A stretch of DNA of 46,820 bases from NCBI GenBank assembly GCA_031285845.1, contig JAITVK010000008.1, positions 1 through 46,820 of the forward strand, in the 5' to 3' direction. The first letter of the stretch is position 1. Each line of letters opens with the position of its first letter. Below, piece by piece: positions 1 through 8,213 of this stretch. Below the pieces are notes generated by a model that saw only the letters and a list, made by a program, of their open reading frames with translations, made no database searches and was not told the origin of the DNA. Source of the stretch: Propionibacteriaceae bacterium. Lineage in GTDB: Bacteria; Actinomycetota; Actinomycetes; Propionibacteriales; Propionibacteriaceae. The position numbers were made by a program, and so were the translations under genes.

Positions 1-1308
1 ATCGCCGTCACCAAACTTCGACAACAACCCGACGACATCGAACTCGACCACATCATCGCCGTCAACCTCACCGACGCCCTACCCACCACACTACGACTCG
101 CCCTCCACCTACCCCTACCGTCCTTACGCAAGCGACGCGCCGCCTTGACCGCGCCGGCCCCGGACACGATATCGTGGTCGCGTCTGTTGGACAACCGTGG
201 ACTCAAACCCAGTCATCCGCGACCTGACGTCCACGATCTGGCCGCGATTCAGTACACCTCAGGCACCACCGGCCAACCCAAAGGCGCGATGTTGAGCCAC
301 TTCAACCTCTACTCCAACGCCCGCCAAGGCGCCGCCTGGATGCATGGCGCCGTCGAACGCCAAGAGGTCTTCTATGCCGTGCTGCCGATGTTCCACGGCT
401 TCGGAATGACGCTGTTCTTGACCTATGGGGTCCTCAAACAGGCTCGCATCCACTTATTCCCGATGTTCGACGTGTCCTTGGTCTTGGCCGCGGCCAAAAA
501 ACATCCGCCGACGGTGTTCTGCGCGGTGCCGCCGATCTTCGAGAAGACAGCCGCCACCGCGAAGGCGCGCCGGATCCCGCTGACCAGCGCGAAGTACTGC
601 ATCTCCGGGGCGATGACGTTGCCCCAGTCGACGGTCGAATTGTGGGAGTCCGTGTCTGGCGGATTGCTGGTCGAAGGGTACGGCATGACGGAGGCCTCAC
701 CGGTCGCCTTGGGTAACCCATTCTGGCCGACACGCCGTACCGGCACCATCGGCGTTCCATTCCCCTCGACACGGATGCGAGTGGTCGACCCCGACAATCC
801 CGCCACCGACGTCGCCCAGGGCGAGCGCGGCGAACTGCTGCTGGCTGGGCCTCAGATCTTCCAGGGCTACTGGAACAACCCCGAAGAGACCGCGCTCACG
901 CTCCTGCCCGGCGGCTGGCTGCGCACCGGCGACATCGTCACCCAGGACGCCGACGGCTTCACCACCATTGTGGACCGCAAGAAAGAACTCATCATCACCG
1001 GCGGTTTCAATGTCGCGCCGTCTGAGGTCGAACTCGTCCTCAAGTCTCATTCCGGTGTCGCCGACGCCGCCGTCGTCGGACTGCCCCATCCGCATTCCGG
1101 CGAGGAAGTCGTCGCGGTCGTCGTGACCGAGGATGGGCGGACTCTGGATCCGGACGAACTCAACGCCTACTGTCGTGAACGTCTGGCGGCGTACAAAGTA
1201 CCCCGCCGGGTGTTTTTCGCTGAGACGCTGCCCGTGTCCATGCTGGGCAAGGTGCTTCGAGCTCAAGTCCGTCAGGACTTGCTCGATCACCGGCAGGCTT
1301 CAGCCTGA
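1..1308 (+). CDS. Long-chain acyl-CoA ligase (AMP-forming), 5' end outside window
   Basis: Activates a fatty acid with ATP to an acyl-adenylate and transfers it to CoA. The frame is open from base 1, and the residues before the TTG at 145 read like the normal interior of a fatty-acid ligase, so that TTG is not the real start. 435 residues are visible of the roughly 550-600 usual for the family. Counting from base 1, the phosphate-binding motif YTSGTTGQPKG lies at about 85-95, GYGMTEASP at about 226, GWLRTGDI and the hinge motif DRKKELIITGG in the C-terminal third, and the catalytic Lys region (GKVLR) near the end. Chain length of the substrate cannot be told. It is convergent with the DUF4352 gene. 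Function class is sure; subfamily is inference. Confidence 0.93.
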   Translation: MAVTKLRQQPDDIELDHIIAVNLTDALPTTLRLALHLPLPSLRKRRAALTAPAPDTISWSRLLDNRGLKPSHPRPDVHDLAAIQYTSGTTGQPKGAMLSHFNLYSNARQGAAWMHGAVERQEVFYAVLPMFHGFGMTLFLTYGVLKQARIHLFPMFDVSLVLAAAKKHPPTVFCAVPPIFEKTAATAKARRIPLTSAKYCISGAMTLPQSTVELWESVSGGLLVEGYGMTEASPVALGNPFWPTRRTGTIGVPFPSTRMRVVDPDNPATDVAQGERGELLLAGPQIFQGYWNNPEETALTLLPGGWLRTGDIVTQDADGFTTIVDRKKELIITGGFNVAPSEVELVLKSHSGVADAAVVGLPHPHSGEEVVAVVVTEDGRTLDPDELNAYCRERLAAYKVPRRVFFAETLPVSMLGKVLRAQVRQDLLDHRQASA

Positions 1309-1330
1309 GCAACGTCACCAGCGAGGGGAC

Positions 1331-1354
1331 GTGTGCGGGCCTGTTCGGCCACAC
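1331..1354. terminator. Possible hairpin between convergent genes
   Basis: GTGT..GGCC pairs with GGCC.ACAC around a short loop, just after the acyl-CoA ligase stop and before the DUF4352 stop. The stem is interrupted and has no T-run, so this is a weak call. Confidence 0.3.
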
Positions 1355-1398
1355 CCCCGGCCTATGCGCGGCGATGACCGTCGGCCACAACGTCGATC

Positions 1399-2586
1399 CT
1401 ACAACCCAGTGGAAATGGCAGTCGCGGTGCCGTCACGGTTGGAGATGATCAGTTCCGAGCCCGACACCTGATTGTCCGGCACCTCGAACACGACCACGCC
1501 GTCGAGGGGCTCGCCGGACTCCAGAATCGCGGCGGCCAGCGGATTCAGTTCTCCGGTGTCCAACCCGTAGAACATCGAAGCGGCCACGTGGACCGTGATC
1601 CAGGTCTTTCCACAGCGGCACCAGAACTGATCACCCAGGATCAGGCTAGTCTGACTGGAATTGGGGTTCTCGACCCGAAGCGGGACGACCAGAAAAGTCT
1701 TCCCCGGAGCAGCGACGATGAAGCCACCGACGGTGTCTTGGAGAAAACCAGCCGAGGTCACCGACACATCCACACCTTCTTGGACCAGGCGGACCTTCTG
1801 ACCGATCTCGGCACTCGCCGTCACATCCGGCACCGTGACAGGCAGAGCTGTCGGATTGAACGAAGGCGATGGACGCTGTGGAGCGGGCTCGGTATCGGAA
1901 CTACTCGGAGCAGGGGTCGGAACCCGACTCGGCTGTGGAGTGTAGACCGGGTTCGGTGTGTCAGCCGGGGCTCTTCCCGGCCCCATGAGCTGCCCGATCG
2001 AGAACACGACGATGGCCGCAGCCGCGAACACACACACCACAGTGATCAGCACCGTGCGCCAAGTCTTCTTCGACTTGACCTGCGGCTGGCTCCACCCCGG
2101 GTGCGGAACACCGTTGGCGTAGCCCATCGGCGCTGCGCCCAGCTGACCGGTTGGCCCCTTCGCGGGATCGTACGCTCCAGGACCTGGGAAGGCCGCACTC
2201 GATCCAAAGGACGGCGTAGCGGGTGAACCAGCCATCGGAGCGGACACGGACGCCGACGAAGCCGACGCGCCCCACGGAGGCCCAGCAGGCGGCGGATACG
2301 CTGGCGAGGCCGCTGAGCTCACCGGAGAACCGGCCTGCGGGCCGTCGTTCGCGGCGTACGGGGGCGCTGATGGCGGAACGGGGACCGGCGGCCGCTGACT
2401 GATGGTCGTCGGTCCGCTCGGTTGCCCCATCAGGCGAGGCGGGAGCGCGTCTGGACACGACATCGCCGGGTCCGTTCCTGGTGGGCCGAAGTCAGGACCC
2501 GGATGATTGGGGTATTCCCGCGGATCACCGTTCGGGTTCTGCGGGGCCCAGCCAAGCCCCGGACCTTGACCGAAATTGTCCGACAT
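1399..2586 (-). CDS. Membrane-anchored DUF4352-like protein with Pro/Gly-rich N terminus
   Basis: 395 residues. The first ~175 are rich in Pro, Gly, Ala and Ser and probably disordered in the cytoplasm. One membrane segment follows at about 178-200 (WRTVLITVVCVFAAAAIVVF). A Pro/Thr/Ser linker then leads to an outer C-terminal domain of ~130 residues resembling DUF4352, an Ig-like fold common in Gram-positive surface proteins, with motif GKTFLVVPLRVENPNSS. The start at 2586 is chosen because a GAGG lies 8 nt upstream and the protein then begins MSDNFGQGPG; an upstream ATG at 2670 would add 28 residues without a ribosome site. Function unknown. The Cys pair in FWCRCGK is the only one in the ectodomain. 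It stands alone, facing the acyl-CoA ligase. Confidence 0.82.
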   Translation of the reverse strand: MSDNFGQGPGLGWAPQNPNGDPREYPNHPGPDFGPPGTDPAMSCPDALPPRLMGQPSGPTTISQRPPVPVPPSAPPYAANDGPQAGSPVSSAASPAYPPPAGPPWGASASSASVSAPMAGSPATPSFGSSAAFPGPGAYDPAKGPTGQLGAAPMGYANGVPHPGWSQPQVKSKKTWRTVLITVVCVFAAAAIVVFSIGQLMGPGRAPADTPNPVYTPQPSRVPTPAPSSSDTEPAPQRPSPSFNPTALPVTVPDVTASAEIGQKVRLVQEGVDVSVTSAGFLQDTVGGFIVAAPGKTFLVVPLRVENPNSSQTSLILGDQFWCRCGKTWITVHVAASMFYGLDTGELNPLAAAILESGEPLDGVVVFEVPDNQVSGSELIISNRDGTATAISTGL

Positions 2587-2824
2587 CCCACCATCCTCGA
2601 CTCGTACGACTGCGACCATGGTACCGCGAGCTTTCTCAGACAATAAGGACCATTCGCCGTAGCTCATCAATCACCATGGTATCATGATGGCGATCGACGC
2701 CCATGACTCAGCGCGCATGGCCGAGCCGTCCTCCCCATCGTCGGGTGGCTGCGCGGCAAGCTAAGGAAGTGATGATCAAGGCTGTGGTGTCGTCTGAACG
2801 CCGGATCGGACGACCTTCGGTTCC

Positions 2825-3172
2825 CTAAAGATACAGGCCGGCTTCGGTGTGCTCCTCGTCCAGACGAGTTGTCGCCACGGCGTGAACATCACGCTCGCGC
2901 AGAAGACCGTACGTGTCAGCCCGCAACTCGACCTCCGGAACATCCTGCGGATCGAACAGCACCCGATCGTCGACTTTGACCGACCGAACTGAAGGACCCA
3001 CCGCCACGACGGTCCCCCATCCCAATCGACGCCCCAGTTTGACCGTCGCCGGAATGACGATCCCACCACCGGACTTGCGTTCGCCCTCGTCCTCAGTGGT
3101 CACCAGAATCCGGTCATGCAACATGTGAATGGGAAGCGGCGCGACCTCAGACGTGTTCGTGGCCACAGTCAC
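2825..3172 (-). CDS. GroES-like (Cpn10 family) protein
   Basis: 115 residues resembling co-chaperonin GroES: LPIHMLHDRILVTT is the first beta strand, KSGGGIVIPATVK matches the mobile loop that docks on GroEL, and GWGTVVAVGPS with DRVLFDP are core strands. The C terminus (RLDEEHTEAGLYL) is not typical. The start is a GTG whose last bases overlap the TGA of the upstream DUF3618 gene (GTGA, 4 nt), so translation is probably coupled. It lies 21 kb from groEL and no CIRCE site is visible near it, so it may be a divergent paralogue and not the main partner of GroEL. Whether it still works with GroEL cannot be told. Confidence 0.82.
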   Translation of the reverse strand: MTVATNTSEVAPLPIHMLHDRILVTTEDEGERKSGGGIVIPATVKLGRRLGWGTVVAVGPSVRSVKVDDRVLFDPQDVPEVELRADTYGLLRERDVHAVATTRLDEEHTEAGLYL

Positions 3173-3480
3173 TTCTTCTTCACGCCAACGCTGACGACAA
3201 CGACCACCACGGTCACAGCCGCCGCCGCGATCGCGATCGTCTTTGTGTTCCAGCCCGACTCGTCTCTGAATTGATGGCGCAGCCAATTCCACGAACTGCG
3301 CACCCGGGCCGCACCCTCGTCGACGGCCGCTTTGGCCCGCTGCTTGCCTTCGGCGACCGTACGGGCGGCCACCGCCTTCGGATGAGCCTCGCTGATGAGG
3401 TCGGACAGGTTCTGAGTCAGACGCTGTCTAGTCTGCGCCAACTCCTGCTCGATCTGCGCGACCGTACGATCGTCTGCCAT
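3169..3480 (-). CDS. DUF3618-family small membrane-tethered protein
   Basis: 103 residues. The N terminus (IEQELAQTRQRLTQNLSDL) is the conserved, helical DUF3618 signature of Actinobacteria. The middle is a charged, probably amphipathic helix. A single membrane helix (TIAIAAAAVTVVVVVVSVGV) sits at the end, followed by KKK, so it is a tail-anchored type. GAGGAGG lies 4 nt before the ATG. First gene of a two-gene unit with the GroES-like gene (4-nt overlap). Molecular function is not known; coupling suggests that the two products are needed in step. A -10-like TAAGCT is at 3508-3513. Confidence 0.83.
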   Translation of the reverse strand: MADDRTVAQIEQELAQTRQRLTQNLSDLISEAHPKAVAARTVAEGKQRAKAAVDEGAARVRSSWNWLRHQFRDESGWNTKTIAIAAAAVTVVVVVVSVGVKKK

Positions 3481-3579
3481 GGTGCCTCCTCGAATGCCGA
3501 CGAATCAAGCTTAGCCTGTGCCGCTGTCGTGGTGAGGCCACCCTGCGCCCGAATCGACGACAAGCCCACGGTGGACCGA

Positions 3580-3585
3580 TAGCAT
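3580..3585 (+). promoter_or_regulatory. -10 element for leaderless bcp
   Basis: TAGCAT ends 6 nt before the ATG at 3592, which would place the transcript start at or next to the start codon. The GAGGGG between them touches the ATG and is too close to act as a ribosome site. Confidence 0.55.
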
Positions 3586-3591
3586 GAGGGG

Positions 3592-4284
3592 ATGGACCCT
3601 GTCACGGAACCTAGCCCCGAAACTCTCGCCACACCCAAACCCAACCACCGCCCGACCGGTGAGCTGGACGCGCGATCGACCAGCGGGCACGACCACCGCG
3701 TGACGACTGGGGCGGGTGCTCGACCAACCTCGAAGCCGGACGCTCGTCCAGCTCCCGACCCCCATGACTGCTTGACGTCCAGGCCGCACGCTCGCGTCCC
3801 GGCAGAGTCGACGTTGCGCCCATCCGACCCGGCCCCGACATTCCGCCTGCGCGGCGCCGACGGATCCGCCGTGGCCCTGTCCGACTTCCGCGACACCACG
3901 GTCATCGTCTACTTCTATCCCGCCGCCGGAACCCCGGCCTGCACTGTCGAAGCCGTCGAATTCTCGGCCCGTTCCGCCGCCTGGGAACGGGCCGGATACA
4001 CCATCATCGGAATATCCCCCGACACGGTCGACACCCTGGCGAAGTTCGTACGGGACAATGACCTCCACATCACGGTGCTGTCCGATCCTGATCGCTGCGT
4101 CATCCAAGCCTGGGGAGCCTGGGGCGACCGCATGATCTGGGGCAAGACCGTCACCGGAGTGCTTCGATCGACTTTCGTCGTCGCGACGGACCACGACGGA
4201 AACGGCACCATCCTCGACGCTCAGTACGGCGTACGAGCCCGGGGCCATGTCGAACGTCTAGAACGCCAACTCGGAATTCTGTGA
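3592..4284 (+). CDS. bcp: Peroxiredoxin of the Bcp/PrxQ type with long N-terminal extension
   Basis: Reduces hydroperoxides through a peroxidatic Cys. 230 residues against about 155 usual. The first ~75 residues are low-complexity, rich in Pro, Arg, Thr, Ala and Asp, and contain one Cys (C60). The thioredoxin-fold domain starts near RPSDPAPTFRLRG. The peroxidatic motif is TPACT (C117), where Bcp proteins usually have TPGCT. The resolving Cys five residues later in the E. coli type is Val here, so it should act as a 1-Cys enzyme or use another Cys. The 3592 start is supported by a -10 hexamer exactly 6 nt upstream; a start nearer the domain would be conventional but has no visible signal. Convergent with tRNA-Leu. 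Confidence 0.87.
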   Translation: MDPVTEPSPETLATPKPNHRPTGELDARSTSGHDHRVTTGAGARPTSKPDARPAPDPHDCLTSRPHARVPAESTLRPSDPAPTFRLRGADGSAVALSDFRDTTVIVYFYPAAGTPACTVEAVEFSARSAAWERAGYTIIGISPDTVDTLAKFVRDNDLHITVLSDPDRCVIQAWGAWGDRMIWGKTVTGVLRSTFVVATDHDGNGTILDAQYGVRARGHVERLERQLGIL

Positions 4285-4285
4285 C

Positions 4286-4315
4286 TGTCAGAAAGCCTAA
4301 GCCCAGGGTCTGACA
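4286..4315. terminator. Hairpin downstream of bcp
   Basis: TGTCAGA at 4286-4292 pairs with TCTGACA at 4309-4315, with a further CCT/AGG pairing inside. It starts one base after the bcp stop codon. No T-run. Confidence 0.4.
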
Positions 4316-4352
4316 TCACCGGATTCAGCTATCGCCCCAACGCTCAGCGTTC

Positions 4353-4508
4353 CCCACGAAACACCCAACCACATCCTTGACTTCGGTTGTGGGAGCGAAC
4401 TCCCACAACTCTCAATCTGCGTCGTGGTGTTCCCACGAAACACCCAACCACATCCTTGACTTCGGTTGTGGGAGCGAACTCCCACAACTCTCAGTCTGCG
4501 TCGTGGTG
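4353..4508. repeat. Two tandem copies of a 79-bp unit, each with a perfect hairpin
   Basis: Copy 1 is 4353-4431 and copy 2 begins at 4432; they are nearly identical (one A/G difference in CTCAATCTGC/CTCAGTCTGC) until copy 2 runs into the tRNA-Leu gene near 4508. Each unit carries GTTGTGGGAG-CGAA-CTCCCACAAC, a perfect 10-bp stem with a 4-nt loop (TTCG on the minus strand), at 4386-4409 and 4465-4488. Lying directly after the tRNA 3' end on the minus strand, they could be duplicated terminators, a mobile-type intergenic repeat, or traces of recombination at the tRNA. Confidence 0.9.
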
Positions 4509-4588
4509 CCGGAGAAGGGACTTGAACCCTCACGCCTCGCGGCACAGGAACCTAAATCCTGCGTGTCTGCCAATTCCACCACTCCGGC
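4504..4588 (-). tRNA. tRNA-Leu (anticodon UAG)
   Basis: Read on the minus strand, the 7-bp acceptor GCCGGAG pairs with CTCCGGC and the CCA end is encoded. The anticodon stem CAGGA/TCCTG encloses loop TTTAGGT, giving anticodon TAG (reads CUN Leu codons). The T arm contains GGGTTCAAGTCCC. The extra arm is long, as in class II tRNAs. Total 85 nt with CCA. A -10-like TAGACT lies at 4600-4605, about 11 nt before the mature 5' end. The 3' CACCACGACGCAGA stretch is shared with the adjoining 79-bp repeat. Confidence 0.95.
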
Positions 4589-4636
4589 CGATCGGGCCCA
4601 GTCTAGATGATGGAGGCGTCGTCGACCGCCAACGTC

Positions 4637-5992
4637 TCACTCATCCAACCAGCCCGGACCAACGCTCGCCTCGTCGTCGACCACGACCGGCGTCGAACGC
4701 AGCTGGGGATCGTCGACTCTGAACGTGCGAATCGGGCCGGGGCCCGTGGCCGCCGTCTCGAAGCGTACAGTCACCAAATCCAAGCCTGTGCCCCAGACCC
4801 AGCCGGGACCATACTGCTCATGCGTCACGTCATCGCCTGGTCGATAGCCTCGCCCCCGGTGACGTTCTGGGACCCGTGCGGCCTCGACGCGCGACTCATC
4901 GGATCGGGCCGCACTGACTTCGAACAGCGTCTCCTGCGCCTCACTGGTGAAACTCGACACCGCCACGCCGAGCAGTCGAACCCCTTGGGCCAACAAACGC
5001 CCCTGTTCTCCCAACAGGTCGACTGCCACCCGCTCGACCGATTGATCCGAATCCACCGCTCCGAGCAGAGTACGTGAACGGGTGTGGATCGTGAAGTCGG
5101 CCAGCTTCAGCTTGACGGTGATCGTACGGGCGAACAGACCTGTCTTTCGTAGGCGGGCGGCGACCAGGGCCGCGTCGCGAATCACCAACGGCTCCAATTG
5201 ATCCAATCGGGTCAAATCCGATTCGAAAGTGTCCTCCAACGAGATCGATTTCACCTCGCGTGAGGCGCTGACACCGCGGTCATCGCGCGCGCACGCCACT
5301 TGTGAGAGCCACTCCGCGGTCACCGAACCCAGCTCACGCCGCAACTCCTGAGCGGTCGCTCGACGCAGATCGACCACAGTCCGGATCCCCAGCCGCGCCA
5401 GCCGCTCGGCGGTCGCCGGACCGACACCGGGGATCGCTCGGACGTTGAGGAAAGCGATTCGGTCGGCCTCAGTGCCGGCTACGACGACCACCGCGCCATC
5501 GGGCTTGGCCTCCTCCGACGCGAGCTTGGCGACGAACTTGCTCGTCGCGATACCGACCGATGCGGTCAAGCCTCCTGTGACCCGCTCCACGTCGCGCCGC
5601 AGCCGAGCAGCCAGCGCCGTCAGCGCCTCGACCGAGAAATCGGTGTGACCGCCAGCGGCCAAATCAACGAAAGCCTCGTCGAGGCTCATCGGCTCGACCA
5701 GCGGCGACAGGCCGTGCAAAATGGCCATGACCTGCTTCGACGCCAAGCGGTAGGCGCCGAAACGTCCCGACAGATAGGCGGCATTCGGACACAGGCGACG
5801 AGCCTCGTGCATCGGCATCGCCGAGTGGACCCCGAATCGTCGGGCCTCGTACGAGGCGGTGGAGACGACACCGCGACCGGAGATTCCGCCCACGATGACG
5901 GGCTTGCCCCGCAAGCTGGGCTTGTCGCGCTGCTCGACGGCGGCGAAAAAGGCGTCCAAGTCGAGGTGGAGAATCGAGGCCTCAGCTCGCAT
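4637..5992 (-). CDS. dinB: DNA polymerase IV (Y family)
   Basis: 451-residue error-prone translesion polymerase. Catalytic acids are visible in DLD (11-13) and SLDEAF (103-108, D105 and E106). The helix-hairpin-helix region AIPGVGPATAERLARLG is near 187-202 and the little-finger domain follows. QETLF at 353-357 fits the beta-clamp binding motif. About 90 further residues follow, including YGPGWVWG; such a tail is seen in actinobacterial homologues and is longer than in E. coli DinB. The ATG overlaps the 3' end of the dfr gene by 11 bp. It is last in the murI-rph-rdgB-thyA-dfr-dinB run. No SOS-type operator was noticed directly upstream, since the gene lies inside the run. Confidence 0.95.
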   Translation of the reverse strand: MRAEASILHLDLDAFFAAVEQRDKPSLRGKPVIVGGISGRGVVSTASYEARRFGVHSAMPMHEARRLCPNAAYLSGRFGAYRLASKQVMAILHGLSPLVEPMSLDEAFVDLAAGGHTDFSVEALTALAARLRRDVERVTGGLTASVGIATSKFVAKLASEEAKPDGAVVVVAGTEADRIAFLNVRAIPGVGPATAERLARLGIRTVVDLRRATAQELRRELGSVTAEWLSQVACARDDRGVSASREVKSISLEDTFESDLTRLDQLEPLVIRDAALVAARLRKTGLFARTITVKLKLADFTIHTRSRTLLGAVDSDQSVERVAVDLLGEQGRLLAQGVRLLGVAVSSFTSEAQETLFEVSAARSDESRVEAARVPERHRGRGYRPGDDVTHEQYGPGWVWGTGLDLVTVRFETAATGPGPIRTFRVDDPQLRSTPVVVDDEASVGPGWLDE

Positions 5993-6617
5993 CGGCGATC
6001 AGTTCCTCCAACCTCGATCGAGCCGAAGAGTCCCGCCTGGTGTAGATCGTGAAGTCGAACCCGACCCGTGAAGTCGTGGCGACCAAACGCCACTGTTTCG
6101 GATCAATCATCGGAAAGGTGACCGGGCCATCAGGGGCCTGGTGCACGGCGGTGATGTCCAGGTCAGTAGTGTACGGCCATGCCAGGCGATAAATCTCACC
6201 GCCACCGCAACACCACCATCGCCGACTGGTCGCTTGAGTCAAAACCTTGGCAGCCCCGGCCATGGTGGACACCACTTCCACGGTCTCACGACCGGTGGCC
6301 TCGGGCCGCCAGGACCGATCACGGGTCAAAACGATCGACATTCGCCCGCGTAGCGCTGCCCCCATCGACTCATACGTCTTACGTCCCATCACGAGGGCGC
6401 CACCCATCGTGACAGCCTTGAACCGAGCGAAGTCCTCGGGAATCCGCCACAACAATCCGCGACCGTCGCCGATGACCAAGTTGGATCCGACTGCGGCGAT
6501 CGCCGTCAGTGTCAGCCCCTCCGACCGGCGCGGATGACCCGCAGTCACTGGGTCGCTGACGGGACTGCTCGGTGTCATCGGTTCGGACAAGCGCGGATCG
6601 TCCACCGATTCGACCAT
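5982..6617 (-). CDS. folA: Dihydrofolate reductase
   Basis: Reduces dihydrofolate to tetrahydrofolate with NADPH, regenerating the cofactor consumed by the adjacent thymidylate synthase. 211 residues; the catalytic core begins near LTLTAIAAVGSNLVIG (35-50) and shows LLWRIPEDFARFK (acidic active-site residue E61/D62 region), GRKTYESMG and GGGEIY. The N terminus is about 34 residues longer than common DHFRs and rich in Pro and Ser. The start at 6617 is chosen for its strong AGGAGGT 6 nt upstream; it lies 16 nt after the thyA stop. Its 3' end overlaps dinB by 11 bp. The WWCC just before GGGEIY is unusual in composition. Confidence 0.94.
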   Translation of the reverse strand: MVESVDDPRLSEPMTPSSPVSDPVTAGHPRRSEGLTLTAIAAVGSNLVIGDGRGLLWRIPEDFARFKAVTMGGALVMGRKTYESMGAALRGRMSIVLTRDRSWRPEATGRETVEVVSTMAGAAKVLTQATSRRWWCCGGGEIYRLAWPYTTDLDITAVHQAPDGPVTFPMIDPKQWRLVATTSRVGFDFTIYTRRDSSARSRLEELIADAS

Positions 6618-6633
6618 GGGTCCACCTCCTGTC

Positions 6634-7428
6634 TCACACCGCGATCGGGGCCTTGATTCCCGGATACGAGTCATAGCCGTCGACTCGAATATCACCCAAC
6701 TCGAACGCGTCGATCTGATCGACCTTCGGGTTGAGCCACAGCGTGGGCGACGGGCGCGGCGTGCGACTCAACTGAAGCTTGGCTTGATCCAGATGGTTGA
6801 GATACAAGTGAGCGTCGCCCAACGTGTGGACGAACTCCCCCACCGCCAGTCCGGTCACCTGGGCGACCAGGTGGGTCAAAAGGGCGTACGACGCGATGTT
6901 GAAGGGCACCCCCAAAAACAGGTCCGCCGAGCGCTGATACAAGTGGCACGACAGCTTTCCCTGCGCGACATAAAACTGGAAGATCATATGGCACGGAGGC
7001 AGAGCCATTTTCGACACGTCCGCCGGGTTCCAAGCGGTGACGACGTGGCGGCGAGAATCCGGATGGGAGCGAATCTGGTCGATCACTTGAGCGATCTGGT
7101 CGATATGCCCGCCATCAGGTGTGGGCCAGCTGCGCCACTGGTAGCCGTAGATCGGCCCAAGATCACCAGTCGAATCGGCCCACTCGTCCCAGATCGTGAT
7201 GCCATTGTCGTGGAGCCAGCTAACGTTGGTGTCGCCGCGAAGGAACCAGAGCAACTCGCCGAACACCGATCGCGTGTGGATCTTTTTCGTTGTGACCAAG
7301 GGGAAGCCTTGGCTCAAATCGAACCTCATTTGCGCGCCGAAGATCGACAGAGTGCCCGTTCCCGTACGATCCGACTTGCGCACCCCGTCATCCAAGACCT
7401 TCTGAACCAGGTCAAGATACTGTTTCAT
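6634..7428 (-). CDS. thyA: Thymidylate synthase
   Basis: Converts dUMP to dTMP using methylene-tetrahydrofolate, producing dihydrofolate. 264 residues, the same length as E. coli ThyA. Seen: [11 protein letters not shown] (substrate-binding loop with Arg), the catalytic Cys in [12 protein letters not shown] (C146 equivalent), [18 protein letters not shown] (dUMP contacts) and the conserved C-terminal KAPIAV. AAGGAG lies 8 nt before the ATG. The gene start overlaps the rdgB end by 17 bp, and dfr follows 16 nt after the stop, forming a classic thyA-dfr pair. Confidence 0.98.
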   Translation of the reverse strand: MKQYLDLVQKVLDDGVRKSDRTGTGTLSIFGAQMRFDLSQGFPLVTTKKIHTRSVFGELLWFLRGDTNVSWLHDNGITIWDEWADSTGDLGPIYGYQWRSWPTPDGGHIDQIAQVIDQIRSHPDSRRHVVTAWNPADVSKMALPPCHMIFQFYVAQGKLSCHLYQRSADLFLGVPFNIASYALLTHLVAQVTGLAVGEFVHTLGDAHLYLNHLDQAKLQLSRTPRPSPTLWLNPKVDQIDAFELGDIRVDGYDSYPGIKAPIAV

Positions 7429-8143
7429 CGGCTACTCCTTCGCTGCTCGCAACGGGCGCGAAAACTGGCTCGATCTGGCCACGTCGCGTGGCTGAGACCC
7501 GGTCAGCCAGCGATCGGATCCACGGTGTGATCGCCCGCAACGCTCGGCCCCGATGACTGAGGTCGTCCTTGTCTTCATCGGACATTTCAGCAGTGGTCGC
7601 CGTGAACCCGTTCGGAACGAAAACCGGATCGTACCCAAAACCGTGCTCACCGCGCGGCGACGTCGTCAGCCGCCCTTCGACCACCCCGCGCAAGACCACC
7701 TCGTGGCGACGATGCGCCTGATCATCGTCGGTCGGCTGCCCCCACACCAGCGCCATCGCACAAACGAAGCGAGCCGTGCGCCGTGCGGGTTCCACATCGT
7801 CGATCTGACGCAGAAGCAGTGCCAAGTTCTCCGCGTCATCGCCGTGCCCACCGGCCCAGCGAGCCGACCGGACTCCAGGCATCTGATTCAACACGTCGAC
7901 TTCCAAACCGGAATCATCAGCCAACGTCACCACGCCGGTGGCGGCGAAACCCGCCCTGGCTTTCAACAACGCGTTCGCTTCGAAGGTCGCGCCATCTTCC
8001 ACAGGCTCGGGGTAACTGACCACATCACCTCGTCCCACCACCGTCACTGGCACGCCTTCGCGCGCAAGCATGCGGGTCATCTCGACGATCTTGTGCGCCG
8101 AGCTAGTCGCCAACAACAGCATCATCGGGTCTCCAGCGCCCAT
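7412..8143 (-). CDS. rdgB: RdgB/HAM1-type non-canonical purine NTP pyrophosphatase
   Basis: Hydrolyses dITP, dXTP and similar damaged purine nucleotides to monophosphates, keeping them out of DNA. 243 residues. N-terminal [14 protein letters not shown] matches the family start, ADDSGLEVD is the metal/nucleotide signature, and [16 protein letters not shown] and SHRGRAL are further family blocks. The ATG at 8143 is chosen over 8167 because GGAGGAG sits 4 nt upstream. The final ~25 residues exceed the usual family length and include the overlap with thyA. It sits between rph and thyA, fitting a nucleotide-pool operon. Confidence 0.95.
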   Translation of the reverse strand: MGAGDPMMLLLATSSAHKIVEMTRMLAREGVPVTVVGRGDVVSYPEPVEDGATFEANALLKARAGFAATGVVTLADDSGLEVDVLNQMPGVRSARWAGGHGDDAENLALLLRQIDDVEPARRTARFVCAMALVWGQPTDDDQAHRRHEVVLRGVVEGRLTTSPRGEHGFGYDPVFVPNGFTATTAEMSDEDKDDLSHRGRALRAITPWIRSLADRVSATRRGQIEPVFAPVASSEGVADETVS

Positions 8144-8213
8144 GTCACTCCTCCAAACCTCGTCCATTCAGGCCCGACCGCGTCGTGCCCGCCACCACCC
8201 ACCGGGAACAGTC

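Noticed and set aside
1-144. TTG at 145 as the acyl-CoA ligase start
   Set aside because: The frame stays open to base 1 and the upstream residues read as family sequence, so the gene is cut by the window edge.
4353-4588. Genomic island inserted at tRNA-Leu
   Set aside because: Only a short tandem repeat is seen; no integrase or foreign genes lie on either side in this window.
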